DNA of 22,746 bases from JBKEDH01 sp047975295 (GTDB lineage Bacteria; Bacteroidota; Bacteroidia; Flavobacteriales; Flavobacteriaceae), in assembly GCA_047975295.1 (NCBI GenBank), contig JBKEDH010000116.1, positions 1-22,746 of the forward strand, written 5' to 3'. Below the pieces are notes generated by a model. The model was not told the origin of the DNA and did not search any database. It saw only the letters and a list, made by a program, of their open reading frames with translations. Each line of letters opens with the position of its first letter. Position 1 is the stretch's first letter. Below are positions 15,106-22,186 of the stretch, in pieces. A program made the translations under genes and the position numbers.

Positions 15106-16230
15106 TTATGCTTTTAATGATATTTTTTCATTTTTTATTAATACGAAAACGTTTTCGCTACCCACGGTAATTGTATTCTTATTCGCACCCAATACCAATA
15201 ATTTATTGGCGTCGATATACCTATGAGCAAAAAAGCCATCCAAATCTCCTATTTTTTCACAAATAGGTAAAAATTCTATCTGGCCATTCTGTAAAATCTC
15301 CTTATATAAAAATGCTATATCTTCTATTCCATTTTCTGTTTTGGCATTTTTTATGATAATATCGAAAAATAATTTTTCGTTTTCGGGAATATCAAAATAC
15401 GGTTTGTATTCTGCACCAGTTACAGTATGTTTAGCAATGTAGCTTAAAGAAACCAAATATGACATATATATAAATTCCCGGGTCTTTTCCCTTGCGTAAT
15501 CATTGTTATAGTGTCCGGCTTCGAACAAAATGGTGGGCACATTTTCACTTTGAAAAGCATCTCCCACGCAATTTATATTAAAAGCATCGTCATAAACCCC
15601 AACCTGCCCGGGGACAACAGTTTGCAAAGCTCGGTTAATTACACCAATAATCTCCATAGAAATTTTTCTGTTAGCCGTTACACTACAAGCTTTATCTTGT
15701 GCAGGCGATAAAAACGATACCGTTGCCTGCTTATTGCTTTTACCTGCACTAAATATGGTGCGCTGCCCATGTAAGTTGTAACAAAAATGGGGTTTAAAAT
15801 CGTTAAATATTTTACGCAACACTTTACTTTCCGGCTGGGTCTGGTTTTGAGCATCGCGATTCAAATCAATTTGATTGGCATTTAAACGGGTATAAGCCTC
15901 GGCTCCGTCGGGATTTAAAATAGGTACAATATACAGCGTACAAGCTTCAAGTATATAAGCAATATCGTTATTGTTAAATGTGTTTACCAAATCGAAAAGC
16001 GCCTTTGTGGTTGTGGATTCGTTACCGTGCATTTGCGACCACATAAGCACTTTTTTAGTGCCACTACCAAGTTTAAAACCATAAATGGGCTTATTTAAAA
16101 CCGATCGCCCAATAATCTCGGTTTGCACAGCCTCCAATAAAGGTTCGATATGCGTATTGGTAATATATCGGTGCTTTAAAGAAACTTCTTTGTTTTTTAA
16201 AAATAAGTTGCTAATCCTTTCTGCTTGCAT
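15106..16230 (-). CDS. M14 family zinc carboxypeptidase-like protein
   Basis: A 374-residue M14 metallopeptidase-like protein. Zinc-binding and catalytic motifs are clear: HGNE (His68, Glu71), LNRD with Asn124 and Arg125, NLHGQRT (His154), and the catalytic Glu237 in FEAGHYNNDY. There is no signal peptide, so it is predicted to be cytosolic, unlike many M14 enzymes. The substrate could be a peptide or an N-acyl amino acid. About 130 C-terminal residues follow the catalytic domain and may be a small beta domain. The frame can be extended seven codons to 16251, but the -7 element at 16249-16256 rules this out, so MQAERISN at 16230 is chosen. It is divergent from an XRE regulator across a region full of TGTAAACA repeats. 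Confidence 0.87.
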   Translation of the reverse strand: MQAERISNLFLKNKEVSLKHRYITNTHIEPLLEAVQTEIIGRSVLNKPIYGFKLGSGTKKVLMWSQMHGNESTTTKALFDLVNTFNNNDIAYILEACTLYIVPILNPDGAEAYTRLNANQIDLNRDAQNQTQPESKVLRKIFNDFKPHFCYNLHGQRTIFSAGKSNKQATVSFLSPAQDKACSVTANRKISMEIIGVINRALQTVVPGQVGVYDDAFNINCVGDAFQSENVPTILFEAGHYNNDYAREKTREFIYMSYLVSLSYIAKHTVTGAEYKPYFDIPENEKLFFDIIIKNAKTENGIEDIAFLYKEILQNGQIEFLPICEKIGDLDGFFAHRYIDANKLLVLGANKNTITVGSENVFVLIKNEKISLKA

Positions 16231-16244
16231 AATCAATATAATAA

Positions 16245-16321
16245 ATAACAAATGTAAACAATCTGTTTTTTACAAATGTAAACAGATTGTTTTTTGTTTT
16301 TGTATAAAAATGTAAACAGTT
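16245..16321. repeat. TGTAAACA repeat cluster and 13-base inverted repeat (candidate operator)
   Basis: TGTAAACA occurs at 16253-16260, 16277-16284 and 16311-16318. A fourth copy lies, inverted, at 16514-16521 just before the XRE start codon, and a fifth at 16785-16792 inside the gene. The copy at 16269-16282 is a perfect dyad, TTTACAAATGTAAA. Around it AAACAATCTGTTT (16256-16268) and AAACAGATTGTTT (16280-16292) form a perfect 13-base inverted repeat with an 11-base loop. Overlap with -7 boxes and position between divergent genes suggest control by the XRE protein. Confidence 0.55.
16249..16256 (-). promoter_or_regulatory. Predicted -7 element for the M14 gene
   Basis: Minus-strand TACATTTG fits TAnnTTTG with a leader of about 12 bases. 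A second TACATTTG lies at 16273-16280. Both are embedded in the repeated TGTAAACA motif, so they could be promoter elements, operator parts or both. No good -33 is seen. Confidence 0.4.
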
Positions 16322-16459
16322 TAGTATTTAAAAAGTATTATCACGAACGTTACTAAATTAAATTTATTAAAACAAAATGTAAAAAACTATATTTCAGTAA
16401 ATTAAACTATATTATATAAAGTAAAAATATAGATTTTTTACTGAAATAATATTGCGTTA
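16322..16459. other. AT-rich spacer between the operator cluster and the XRE promoter
   Basis: Extremely AT-rich, with many runs of A and T and a loose repeat TGTAAAAAA near 16378. I see no gene, hairpin with T tract or RNA element. Confidence 0.4.
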
Positions 16460-16490
16460 TTTGAAATTAAAACAGTTTTAATTACATTTG
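16460..16490 (+). promoter_or_regulatory. Consensus Bacteroidota promoter for the XRE gene
   Basis: TTTG (16460-16463), a 19-base spacer and TACATTTG (16483-16490) match the -33/-7 consensus exactly. The -7 box lies within the perfect dyad TTACATTTGTAA (16482-16493), which is also the candidate operator core, so autoregulation is plausible. Confidence 0.75.
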
Positions 16491-16521
16491 TAACATACAC
16501 AAACTATTCTTATTGTTTACA

Positions 16522-16941
16522 ATGATAAATATTGAAGCCTTTACAAAGCGATTACAGACGATAATAGACTATTACGGCGAAAGCGCTTCTTCTTTTGCTG
16601 AAAACATAGGTGTTCAACGTTCCAGTATTTCTCATATCCTTTCCGGAAGAAATAAACCCAGTTTGGATTTCATTTTGAAAATATTATCTACCTACCCCGA
16701 AGTAGAACTGTATTGGTTGTTAAATGGCAAAGGGAATTTTCCTTCAACCCCCGTAAACACTAATAAAAATCCCGATGTTACAAATGTAAACAAAAGTGAT
16801 AAGGCTTCTAAAATTGAAAATAAAACTATTAATCCAATGGATTTTAATTCTACCAAAGACAAATCTGAAATAAAAACTATTGAACGTATTGTTATTTTTT
16901 ATACAGACGGAACGTTTAAAAATTTTAAAGAATTAAAGTAA
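16522..16941 (+). CDS. XRE-family helix-turn-helix transcriptional regulator
   Basis: A 139-residue regulator. Residues about 5-65 form a Cro/C1-type helix-turn-helix, with ESASSFAENIGVQRSSISHILSGRNKPS as the recognition core. An Asn/Lys/Asp-rich linker leads to a short C-terminal segment, IERIVIFYTDGTFKNFK, which could be a dimerisation strand. The frame opens earlier with a TTG at 16513, but ATG 16522 gives the normal start (MINIEAFTKRL). The TGTTTACA repeat lies just before it. It shares a transcript with the small lipoprotein 22 bases downstream. The divergent M14 gene is a possible target. The ligand and true regulon are unknown. Confidence 0.85.
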   Translation: MINIEAFTKRLQTIIDYYGESASSFAENIGVQRSSISHILSGRNKPSLDFILKILSTYPEVELYWLLNGKGNFPSTPVNTNKNPDVTNVNKSDKASKIENKTINPMDFNSTKDKSEIKTIERIVIFYTDGTFKNFKELK

Positions 16942-16963
16942 ATTTGCTTCCATAAAAAATATA

Positions 16964-17335
16964 ATGATGAAATTTACATATATCCTACTCTGTTTATTGT
17001 TTTTTGGCTGTTATACCTCTTCCAGAAATTGTAACGATTATAAAACGGGTAATTTTTTTAGTGAAATAACAATAGATGGTACATTGTACAAATCGGAATT
17101 TAAACGTAACGAAACCATCCAAATAGAAACCTATAACAATAAAACAGATTCATCGAAGGTGCGTTGGATTAACGATTGCGAAATGATCTTTAAAACCATA
17201 AACCCCAAAAACATGGCCGAGCATAAAGATATCCACCTAAAAATACTTACCACTACCGATTCGTCCTATACTTTTGAATATTCATATGTAGGCGAGACCA
17301 AAAAACAAAAAGGGGTTGCGTATCGCAAAAAATAA
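16964..17335 (+). CDS. Small lipoprotein, unknown function
   Basis: A 123-residue predicted lipoprotein. The signal is MMKFTYILLCLLFFGCYTSS, with lipobox FFGC and Cys16 as anchor. The mature domain has two more cysteines (Cys23 and one in INDCEMIFK, near residue 73) that could form a disulphide, and a beta-rich pattern such as FFSEITIDGTLYKSEFKRN. Similar small flavobacterial proteins have, as I recall, been carried in databases under misleading names such as DNA topoisomerase IV; nothing in this sequence supports that. It is the second gene of the XRE operon. Its stop is one base from the end of the convergent gene at 17337. Confidence 0.75.
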   Translation: MMKFTYILLCLLFFGCYTSSRNCNDYKTGNFFSEITIDGTLYKSEFKRNETIQIETYNNKTDSSKVRWINDCEMIFKTINPKNMAEHKDIHLKILTTTDSSYTFEYSYVGETKKQKGVAYRKK

Positions 17336-17336
17336 T

Positions 17337-17837
17337 CTAATCAAAAGGATAAAGAAACGAATCCAATAATGTAAACGTTACTCTTTTATCACTATCTATT
17401 TGATAGTTTAGTATTATCTCGCCCCAAAATTCACCATCGGAAAAATCGGCTATAATCCATTTATGGTTAAGTAATTTAATATTGTTTATAAGTATCTGTT
17501 TCCCTTTACTGGAACTGTACGGAATTATGGCGTGCTCTCCTTTTGCTTTGTTGTATTTGTAAAGCTCGTCCTTTATATGGGCTTCAAGCCCCGAAACATG
17601 AATGTCTTTGTTTTCAAAATAACTTAAAGCGTCTTCGTTTTTGGCAAAATTAAAATACGACAGATCTGTTATTATATTTTCCAATGCAACGACCGAATCT
17701 TTATATGTTTCAAATTCTGTTTTGTACTTCGCCAATCTTTTATTGGTGTCATCAAAAATATGTTTGGCATTTACATACTGGAAAATGGCCAATAAACTTA
17801 AAAATGCTATAATATAAATCGAAATATGCTTTTTCAC
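17337..17837 (-). CDS. Membrane-anchored coiled-coil protein, unknown function
   Basis: A 166-residue protein with an N-terminal hydrophobic anchor or signal (ISIYIIAFLSLLAIFQYVNA). A coiled-coil-like stretch follows (about residues 28-60, KRLAKYKTEFETYKDSVVALENIITDL), then a compact C-terminal domain. This includes INNIKLLNHKWIIADFSDGEFWGEIILNYQ, a typical flavobacterial signature. Homologues may be named hydrolase in databases, but no catalytic motif is visible. It follows the MBL hydrolase by five bases and is probably translated from the same mRNA. It would be anchored in the inner membrane or be periplasmic. Confidence 0.75.
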   Translation of the reverse strand: MKKHISIYIIAFLSLLAIFQYVNAKHIFDDTNKRLAKYKTEFETYKDSVVALENIITDLSYFNFAKNEDALSYFENKDIHVSGLEAHIKDELYKYNKAKGEHAIIPYSSSKGKQILINNIKLLNHKWIIADFSDGEFWGEIILNYQIDSDKRVTFTLLDSFLYPFD

Positions 17838-17842
17838 TTGTT

Positions 17843-18604
17843 CTAAATATTTAATTCCAATCCGTCGTAGGCCAAATGTACATTTTTTGGCAATGTTTTT
17901 TCAACATCGTTATGAAAGCCCAACATATGGCTAATATGGGTAATGTAAGCTACTTCCGGATTTACTTCATTAATAAAATTTAAGGCTTCCTGCAAATTAA
18001 AATGCGAGTGGTGAGGCTCTTGCCGTAAAGCATTAACAACCAAAACCTTTATATTTTTAAGTTTTTTTATTTCCTTGGTTTTTACTTTTTTACAATCGGT
18101 TAAATAAGCAAAATCGTTAAATCGGAATCCAAAAACCTGTAATTCACCATGTTTAACATTAATAGGTGTAACTTCTATATTATTAAGTTTAAAAGCTTTG
18201 TTTTTTATACGACTTTTAATAACCGATGGCGCTCCCGGATATTTATTCTCCTTCTTAAAAATATAATCGAAACGTTTAGTGAGCGATTTTAAAACCCGTT
18301 TATGGGCATAAATAGGCAAGTTGCCATGCATAAAATTAAAGGGGCGAATATCGTCCAGACCGTTAACATGGTCGGCATGTTCGTGCGTAAACAAAATACC
18401 ATCTATTTTGGTACATGCCACCTGTAGCATTTGCTGCCTAAAATCCGGTCCACAATCTATAACATAAGCATATTTGTCCCACTCGACCAAAACCGATGCC
18501 CGCAAACGCTTATCCCTAATGTTATTGCTAAGGCACACAGGGTGCTCGCATCCTATTATGGGAATACCTTGAGAAGTGCCCGTACCAAGAAATGTAATTT
18601 TCAA
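17843..18604 (-). CDS. MBL-fold metallo-hydrolase (PhnP-like)
   Basis: A 253-residue metallo-beta-lactamase-fold hydrolase. The N-terminus ITFLGTGTSQGIPIIGCEHPVC is the PhnP/RNase Z-like beginning. Metal ligands are visible as THEHADH (HxHxDH), the His in NVKHGEL, the Asp in YLTDCKK and the His in ITHISH. PhnP acts on cyclic ribose phosphates, but no phosphonate genes are present, so the substrate here is unknown. The frame extends seven codons to a TTG at 18625, but that TTG lies inside the predicted -7 box TACTTTTG (18623-18630). The TTG at 18604 gives the usual KITFLGTGTSQG start. It is first in a two-gene operon with the coiled-coil protein. Confidence 0.85.
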   Translation of the reverse strand: MKITFLGTGTSQGIPIIGCEHPVCLSNNIRDKRLRASVLVEWDKYAYVIDCGPDFRQQMLQVACTKIDGILFTHEHADHVNGLDDIRPFNFMHGNLPIYAHKRVLKSLTKRFDYIFKKENKYPGAPSVIKSRIKNKAFKLNNIEVTPINVKHGELQVFGFRFNDFAYLTDCKKVKTKEIKKLKNIKVLVVNALRQEPHHSHFNLQEALNFINEVNPEVAYITHISHMLGFHNDVEKTLPKNVHLAYDGLELNI

Positions 18605-18622
18605 AATGTTTAAAACTTTGTA

Positions 18623-18630
18623 CAAAAGTA
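18623..18630 (-). promoter_or_regulatory. Predicted -7 element for the MBL operon
   Basis: Minus-strand TACTTTTG fits TAnnTTTG and leaves a leader of about 12 bases to the TTG start at 18604. It is divergent from the promoter at 18641-18670. Confidence 0.5.
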
Positions 18631-18640
18631 AGCTTATTTT

Positions 18641-18670
18641 TTTGTATCAATCACTTATTTAATATCTTTA
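18641..18670 (+). promoter_or_regulatory. Predicted promoter for the 490-residue conserved gene
   Basis: TTTG (18641-18644), an 18-base spacer and TATCTTTA (18663-18670) approximate the -33/-7 consensus, 28 bases before the ATG. Confidence 0.45.
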
Positions 18671-18698
18671 CACCGCTATTGATAATAAGCTAAAAACA

Positions 18699-20171
18699 AT
18701 GGATGTTCACATAAAAGGAGACAGGGATTTTGAAGACATTCCCTCGTTAAAGTCTAAAGCGTTAAGAATTAACCTGAACAAAAATATATACGGCACTTTT
18801 GCCGAAATTGGTGCAGGACAGGAAACCTGTCGCCATTTTTTTAGAGCTGGTGGCGCTTCGGGCACTATTGCCAAAGCCATGTCGGCTTACGATAAAGATT
18901 TTAGTGATGCCATTTATGGAGCCGAAGATGATGGTCGGTACGTAACCGAAGCACGATTGCGCAAAATGTTGTCGCATGAGATAAACCTTATGGAACAGCG
19001 TATTACAAGAGATAAACATCCCGAAAAAATATTCTTCGCCTATGCCAATACGGTCGCAACCATCGACTTTGCCAAGCAATATAAAGGTCATGGCTGGGTT
19101 GGTATAAGATATCAAATTGAGGCTAGTGCCGAATACAACGAAATTATTATACATGTTCGTTTTAAGGAAACAGATGCCAGATTACAACAGGAAACGCTTG
19201 GCGCTTTGGGTACCAATCTTATTTATGGTGCTTTCTACAAGTATAACGAGCCTAAAAAACTGCTACGTTATTTGTACGATCACTTAGATAAAGACCAAAT
19301 GGAAATCGACACCATTAACTTTTCCGGACCTGTTTTCCAGAATGTCGATAACCGATTAATGAGTTTGCAACTGGTAAAAAACGGCATGACCGATGCCGTT
19401 ATGTTCGGTCCTGACGGAAATAATGTTTTACCTGCAAAAGTATTCTATAAAAAAAATATTTTAGCATTACGTGGCAGTTTTAGGCCGGTAACCAAGGTAA
19501 ATATGGCTATGTACGAGAAATCGTATGAAATGTTCGTAAAGGAACGAAAAGTAGATAAAGACAACACTGTTGTTGTTTTCGAAATTACGTTGTCCAATCT
19601 TCGTGCCGAAGGAGAAATCGATGAGCAGGACTTTATCGACAGAGCCGATTTGCTGTGTTCACTCGGTCATTCGGTAATGATTACAAATTTTCAGGAATAT
19701 TACAAGGTAGTCGAATATTTCTCCAATTACAGTAAGGCCAGAATGGGACTTGCCATGGGGGTTAGTAATTTGGTCGATATCTTCGACGAGAAATATTACA
19801 GACACCTAAGTGGTGGTATTTTAGAGGCTTTTGGTAAGTTGTTTTTTAAGGATTTAAAGGTTTACCTGTACCCTATGTTAGATTCTAAAACCGGAGAACT
19901 TATAACCAGCGAAAACCTTAAAGTTTACCCACGTATGAAAGAATTGTACAAATTCTTTAAATATAATGGTAAGGTAGTTGATATTGAAGATTACGACGAA
20001 AGTATCCTCAATATTTTCTCCCGGGAAATTTTACGTATGATTTCCGAAGGTGAGACCGGATGGGAAAATATGGTTCCTGAAGGAACGGCAGATTTAATAA
20101 AAGACTATCGTCTGTTTGGCTATACACGAAAACCTTTAACCTTACACAGAAATAGGAACGTAAAAAAGTAA
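18699..20171 (+). CDS. Large conserved soluble protein, unknown function
   Basis: A 490-residue protein with no signal peptide or membrane segment, expected in the cytosol. It begins MDVHIKGDRDFEDIPSLKSKALRINLNKNIYGTF and contains several glycine-rich or acidic stretches, such as AEIGAGQETCRHFFRAGGASGTIA (about 36-59) and FEITLSNLRAEGEIDEQDF. The strong, uniform composition suggests a widely conserved flavobacterial family. Relatives have, as I recall, carried inconsistent database names (TonB-dependent receptor, nicotinate-nucleotide adenylyltransferase). Neither is supported: there is no beta-barrel or TonB box, and no HxGH nucleotidyltransferase motif is visible. It is probably monocistronic, and no functional partner is evident. 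Confidence 0.85.
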   Translation: MDVHIKGDRDFEDIPSLKSKALRINLNKNIYGTFAEIGAGQETCRHFFRAGGASGTIAKAMSAYDKDFSDAIYGAEDDGRYVTEARLRKMLSHEINLMEQRITRDKHPEKIFFAYANTVATIDFAKQYKGHGWVGIRYQIEASAEYNEIIIHVRFKETDARLQQETLGALGTNLIYGAFYKYNEPKKLLRYLYDHLDKDQMEIDTINFSGPVFQNVDNRLMSLQLVKNGMTDAVMFGPDGNNVLPAKVFYKKNILALRGSFRPVTKVNMAMYEKSYEMFVKERKVDKDNTVVVFEITLSNLRAEGEIDEQDFIDRADLLCSLGHSVMITNFQEYYKVVEYFSNYSKARMGLAMGVSNLVDIFDEKYYRHLSGGILEAFGKLFFKDLKVYLYPMLDSKTGELITSENLKVYPRMKELYKFFKYNGKVVDIEDYDESILNIFSREILRMISEGETGWENMVPEGTADLIKDYRLFGYTRKPLTLHRNRNVKK

Positions 20172-20543
20172 AAAACCATATATTGCTAACAGATGCTATA
20201 TGCAGCAATTTGGTTAAAATTCAGATAGGTTGTTGCTAACTTATCCAATTAGGGAAACCTCTAAATGGCTCTATACACACCTGTTTACCTACTAAATGTT
20301 TAGAAAACTGTATGTTGTTTTACTTTTAAAATCAACATAAGTGCTATTTAGATGAAACCGAATTTAAAATTTTTAAATTAGGAAATACAGGTATTTTCAG
20401 TATTACCATCTATGCCGAAAAACCAAAAGGTTATGGTTGTAAAACAGCATGTTAAGGAAAGGTGGTTATTTAAGTATAATTCTAAAGTTGTTTTTGGTAT
20501 TTAATCGTATATTGCTTGGCATTCCATAAAAAAACAGACACCA
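20172..20543. other. Intergenic region with possible remnant of a coding sequence
   Basis: About 370 bases without an intact gene. An imperfect hairpin lies just after the upstream stop: AACCA and ATTGCT (20174-20187) pair with AGCAAT and TGGTT (20204-20215). It has no T tract. From 20351 to 20455 an open frame without a start codon reads DETEFKIFKLGNTGIFSITI and ends in KTAC and a stop. An overlapping frame to 20503 reads VKQHVKERWLFKYNSKVVFGI and stops. Both look protein-like, and a frameshift could join them, so a decayed gene is possible. No promoter for the M1 gene is clear. Confidence 0.35.
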
Positions 20544-22184
20544 ATGAATTTACGCTGCCTTCTTCTTTCAATATTATCCATGTCCTTTTTTTATACCGAA
20601 GCACAACTTCTTCAAAACAAGGAATACTTTACAAAACAGGACACATTAAGGGGTACGATAACTCCGGAACGTTCTTGGTGGGATTTAACCTATTATCATT
20701 TGGATATTAAAGTGGATATTGATAACAAATCCATTTCGGGTAAAAACACAATCCAATATAAGGTTTTAAAAAACCAATCGGTCATGCAGATTGATTTACA
20801 GGCACCTTTAAAAATAACCAAAGCTACACAAGAGGGGCAGGAATTACAGGTTACAACCAACGGCAATGCCCATTTTATAACACTAAACAACAATCAGGAA
20901 ATAGGTAGTGTACAAAGCATTAATGTATATTATGAAGGCCACCCAAAAGAAGCCAAACGTGCACCTTGGGACGGTGGTTTTTCGTGGAAACAGGACAAAA
21001 ACAATAATCCTTTTGTCTCCACATCGTGCCAAGGCTTGGGCGCCAGTGTTTGGTGGCCCTGCAAAGACCATATGTACGACGAGGTGGACAGTATGCTTAT
21101 TAGTGTAAATGTTCCGAGTAAGCTCACCAATGTATCCAATGGGCGTTTGCGCAGCGTTATACAAAACGGCGATACCAAAACCTACAATTGGTTTGTGGGC
21201 AGCCCTATTAACAATTATGGAGTTAACGTGAATATTGGCGATTACGTTCATTTTAACGAAGTTTACAAAGGCAAAGGAGGAAATCTGGATTTGGATTATT
21301 ACGTACTTCGCGATAATCTAGACAAAGCCAAAGCACAATTTAAACAAGTACCTTTAATGTTAGAGGCTTTCGAACATTGGTTTGGTCAATATCCGTTTTA
21401 CAGGGATAGTTTTAAATTGGTAGAAACACCATATTTGGGCATGGAACACCAAAGCTCGGTAACCTATGGCAATGGCTACCAAAATGGTTATAAAGGCAGA
21501 GATTTATCGGGTTCGGGATGGGGCCTTAAATTCGATTTTATAATCGTTCACGAAGCCGGTCACGAATGGTTTGCCAATAGCATTACCAATGTGGATATTG
21601 CCGATATGTGGATTCATGAAAGTTTTACGGCATACTCCGAAGCCCTGTACGTCGATTACCACTTCGGCACCCAAGCAGGAAACGAATACAGCATTGGCAC
21701 ACGCCAAAATATTTTAAACGACCGCCCTATTATTGGCATATACAATGTAAACCACGAAGGTTCGGGCGATATGTATTATAAGGGTGCTAACATGATACAC
21801 ACCCTACGGCAGCTTATTGAAGACGATAAAAAATTCAGGAAAATACTTAACAAAATGAATTTGCGATTTTATCATAAAACGGTTACCACACAGCAAATTG
21901 AAACTTTTTTAAGTGAAGAAACCAACATTGACCTTACCGAATTTTTCAACCAATATCTTAGAACCATTGATATTCCCACTTTGGAATATAGCTGTAACAA
22001 AAAAGAATTGAAATTTCGTTGGATAAATATCGTTAATGGTTTCGATATGCCCATAAAAATTGAGATTGAAGGCAACGAACAATGGCTTTATCCAAAAGCC
22101 GAATGGCAAACTTTAAAGTTAAAATCGAAAATCGACAGCTTAACGATAAACCCTAATTTTTACATTAGCAGCAAAAAGATTTAA
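20544..22184 (+). CDS. M1 family metallopeptidase, secreted
   Basis: A 546-residue zinc aminopeptidase-like protein with a signal peptide (LLLSILSMSFFYTEAQ, likely cleaved near residue 20). It would act in the periplasm or outside the cell, releasing N-terminal amino acids from peptides. Zinc ligands fit HExxH-18-E: His336, Glu337, His340 and Glu359 in VHEAGHEWFAN and WIHESFTAY. The substrate-binding motif is GMEHQ (299-303) in place of the classic GAMEN. The N-terminal beta domain precedes the catalytic domain, and the long ERAP-like C-terminal domain of PepN is absent, as in short bacterial M1 enzymes. The YdeI-like gene begins two bases after its stop. Confidence 0.92.
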   Translation: MNLRCLLLSILSMSFFYTEAQLLQNKEYFTKQDTLRGTITPERSWWDLTYYHLDIKVDIDNKSISGKNTIQYKVLKNQSVMQIDLQAPLKITKATQEGQELQVTTNGNAHFITLNNNQEIGSVQSINVYYEGHPKEAKRAPWDGGFSWKQDKNNNPFVSTSCQGLGASVWWPCKDHMYDEVDSMLISVNVPSKLTNVSNGRLRSVIQNGDTKTYNWFVGSPINNYGVNVNIGDYVHFNEVYKGKGGNLDLDYYVLRDNLDKAKAQFKQVPLMLEAFEHWFGQYPFYRDSFKLVETPYLGMEHQSSVTYGNGYQNGYKGRDLSGSGWGLKFDFIIVHEAGHEWFANSITNVDIADMWIHESFTAYSEALYVDYHFGTQAGNEYSIGTRQNILNDRPIIGIYNVNHEGSGDMYYKGANMIHTLRQLIEDDKKFRKILNKMNLRFYHKTVTTQQIETFLSEETNIDLTEFFNQYLRTIDIPTLEYSCNKKELKFRWINIVNGFDMPIKIEIEGNEQWLYPKAEWQTLKLKSKIDSLTINPNFYISSKKI

Positions 22185-22186
22185 AA

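Noticed and set aside
16256..16295. 13-base inverted repeat followed by T residues read as a terminator
   Set aside because: The stem is AT-rich and no plus-strand gene lies upstream for it to terminate. Its position over the M14 promoter and its shared TGTAAACA units fit an operator better.
18762..19154. Minus-strand frame of 130 codons in the 490-residue gene
   Set aside because: It is a shadow frame with no promoter; the plus strand carries the conserved protein.
20883..21251. Minus-strand frame of 122 codons inside the M1 gene
   Set aside because: The plus-strand M1 protein is strongly supported and the antisense translation has no recognisable features.
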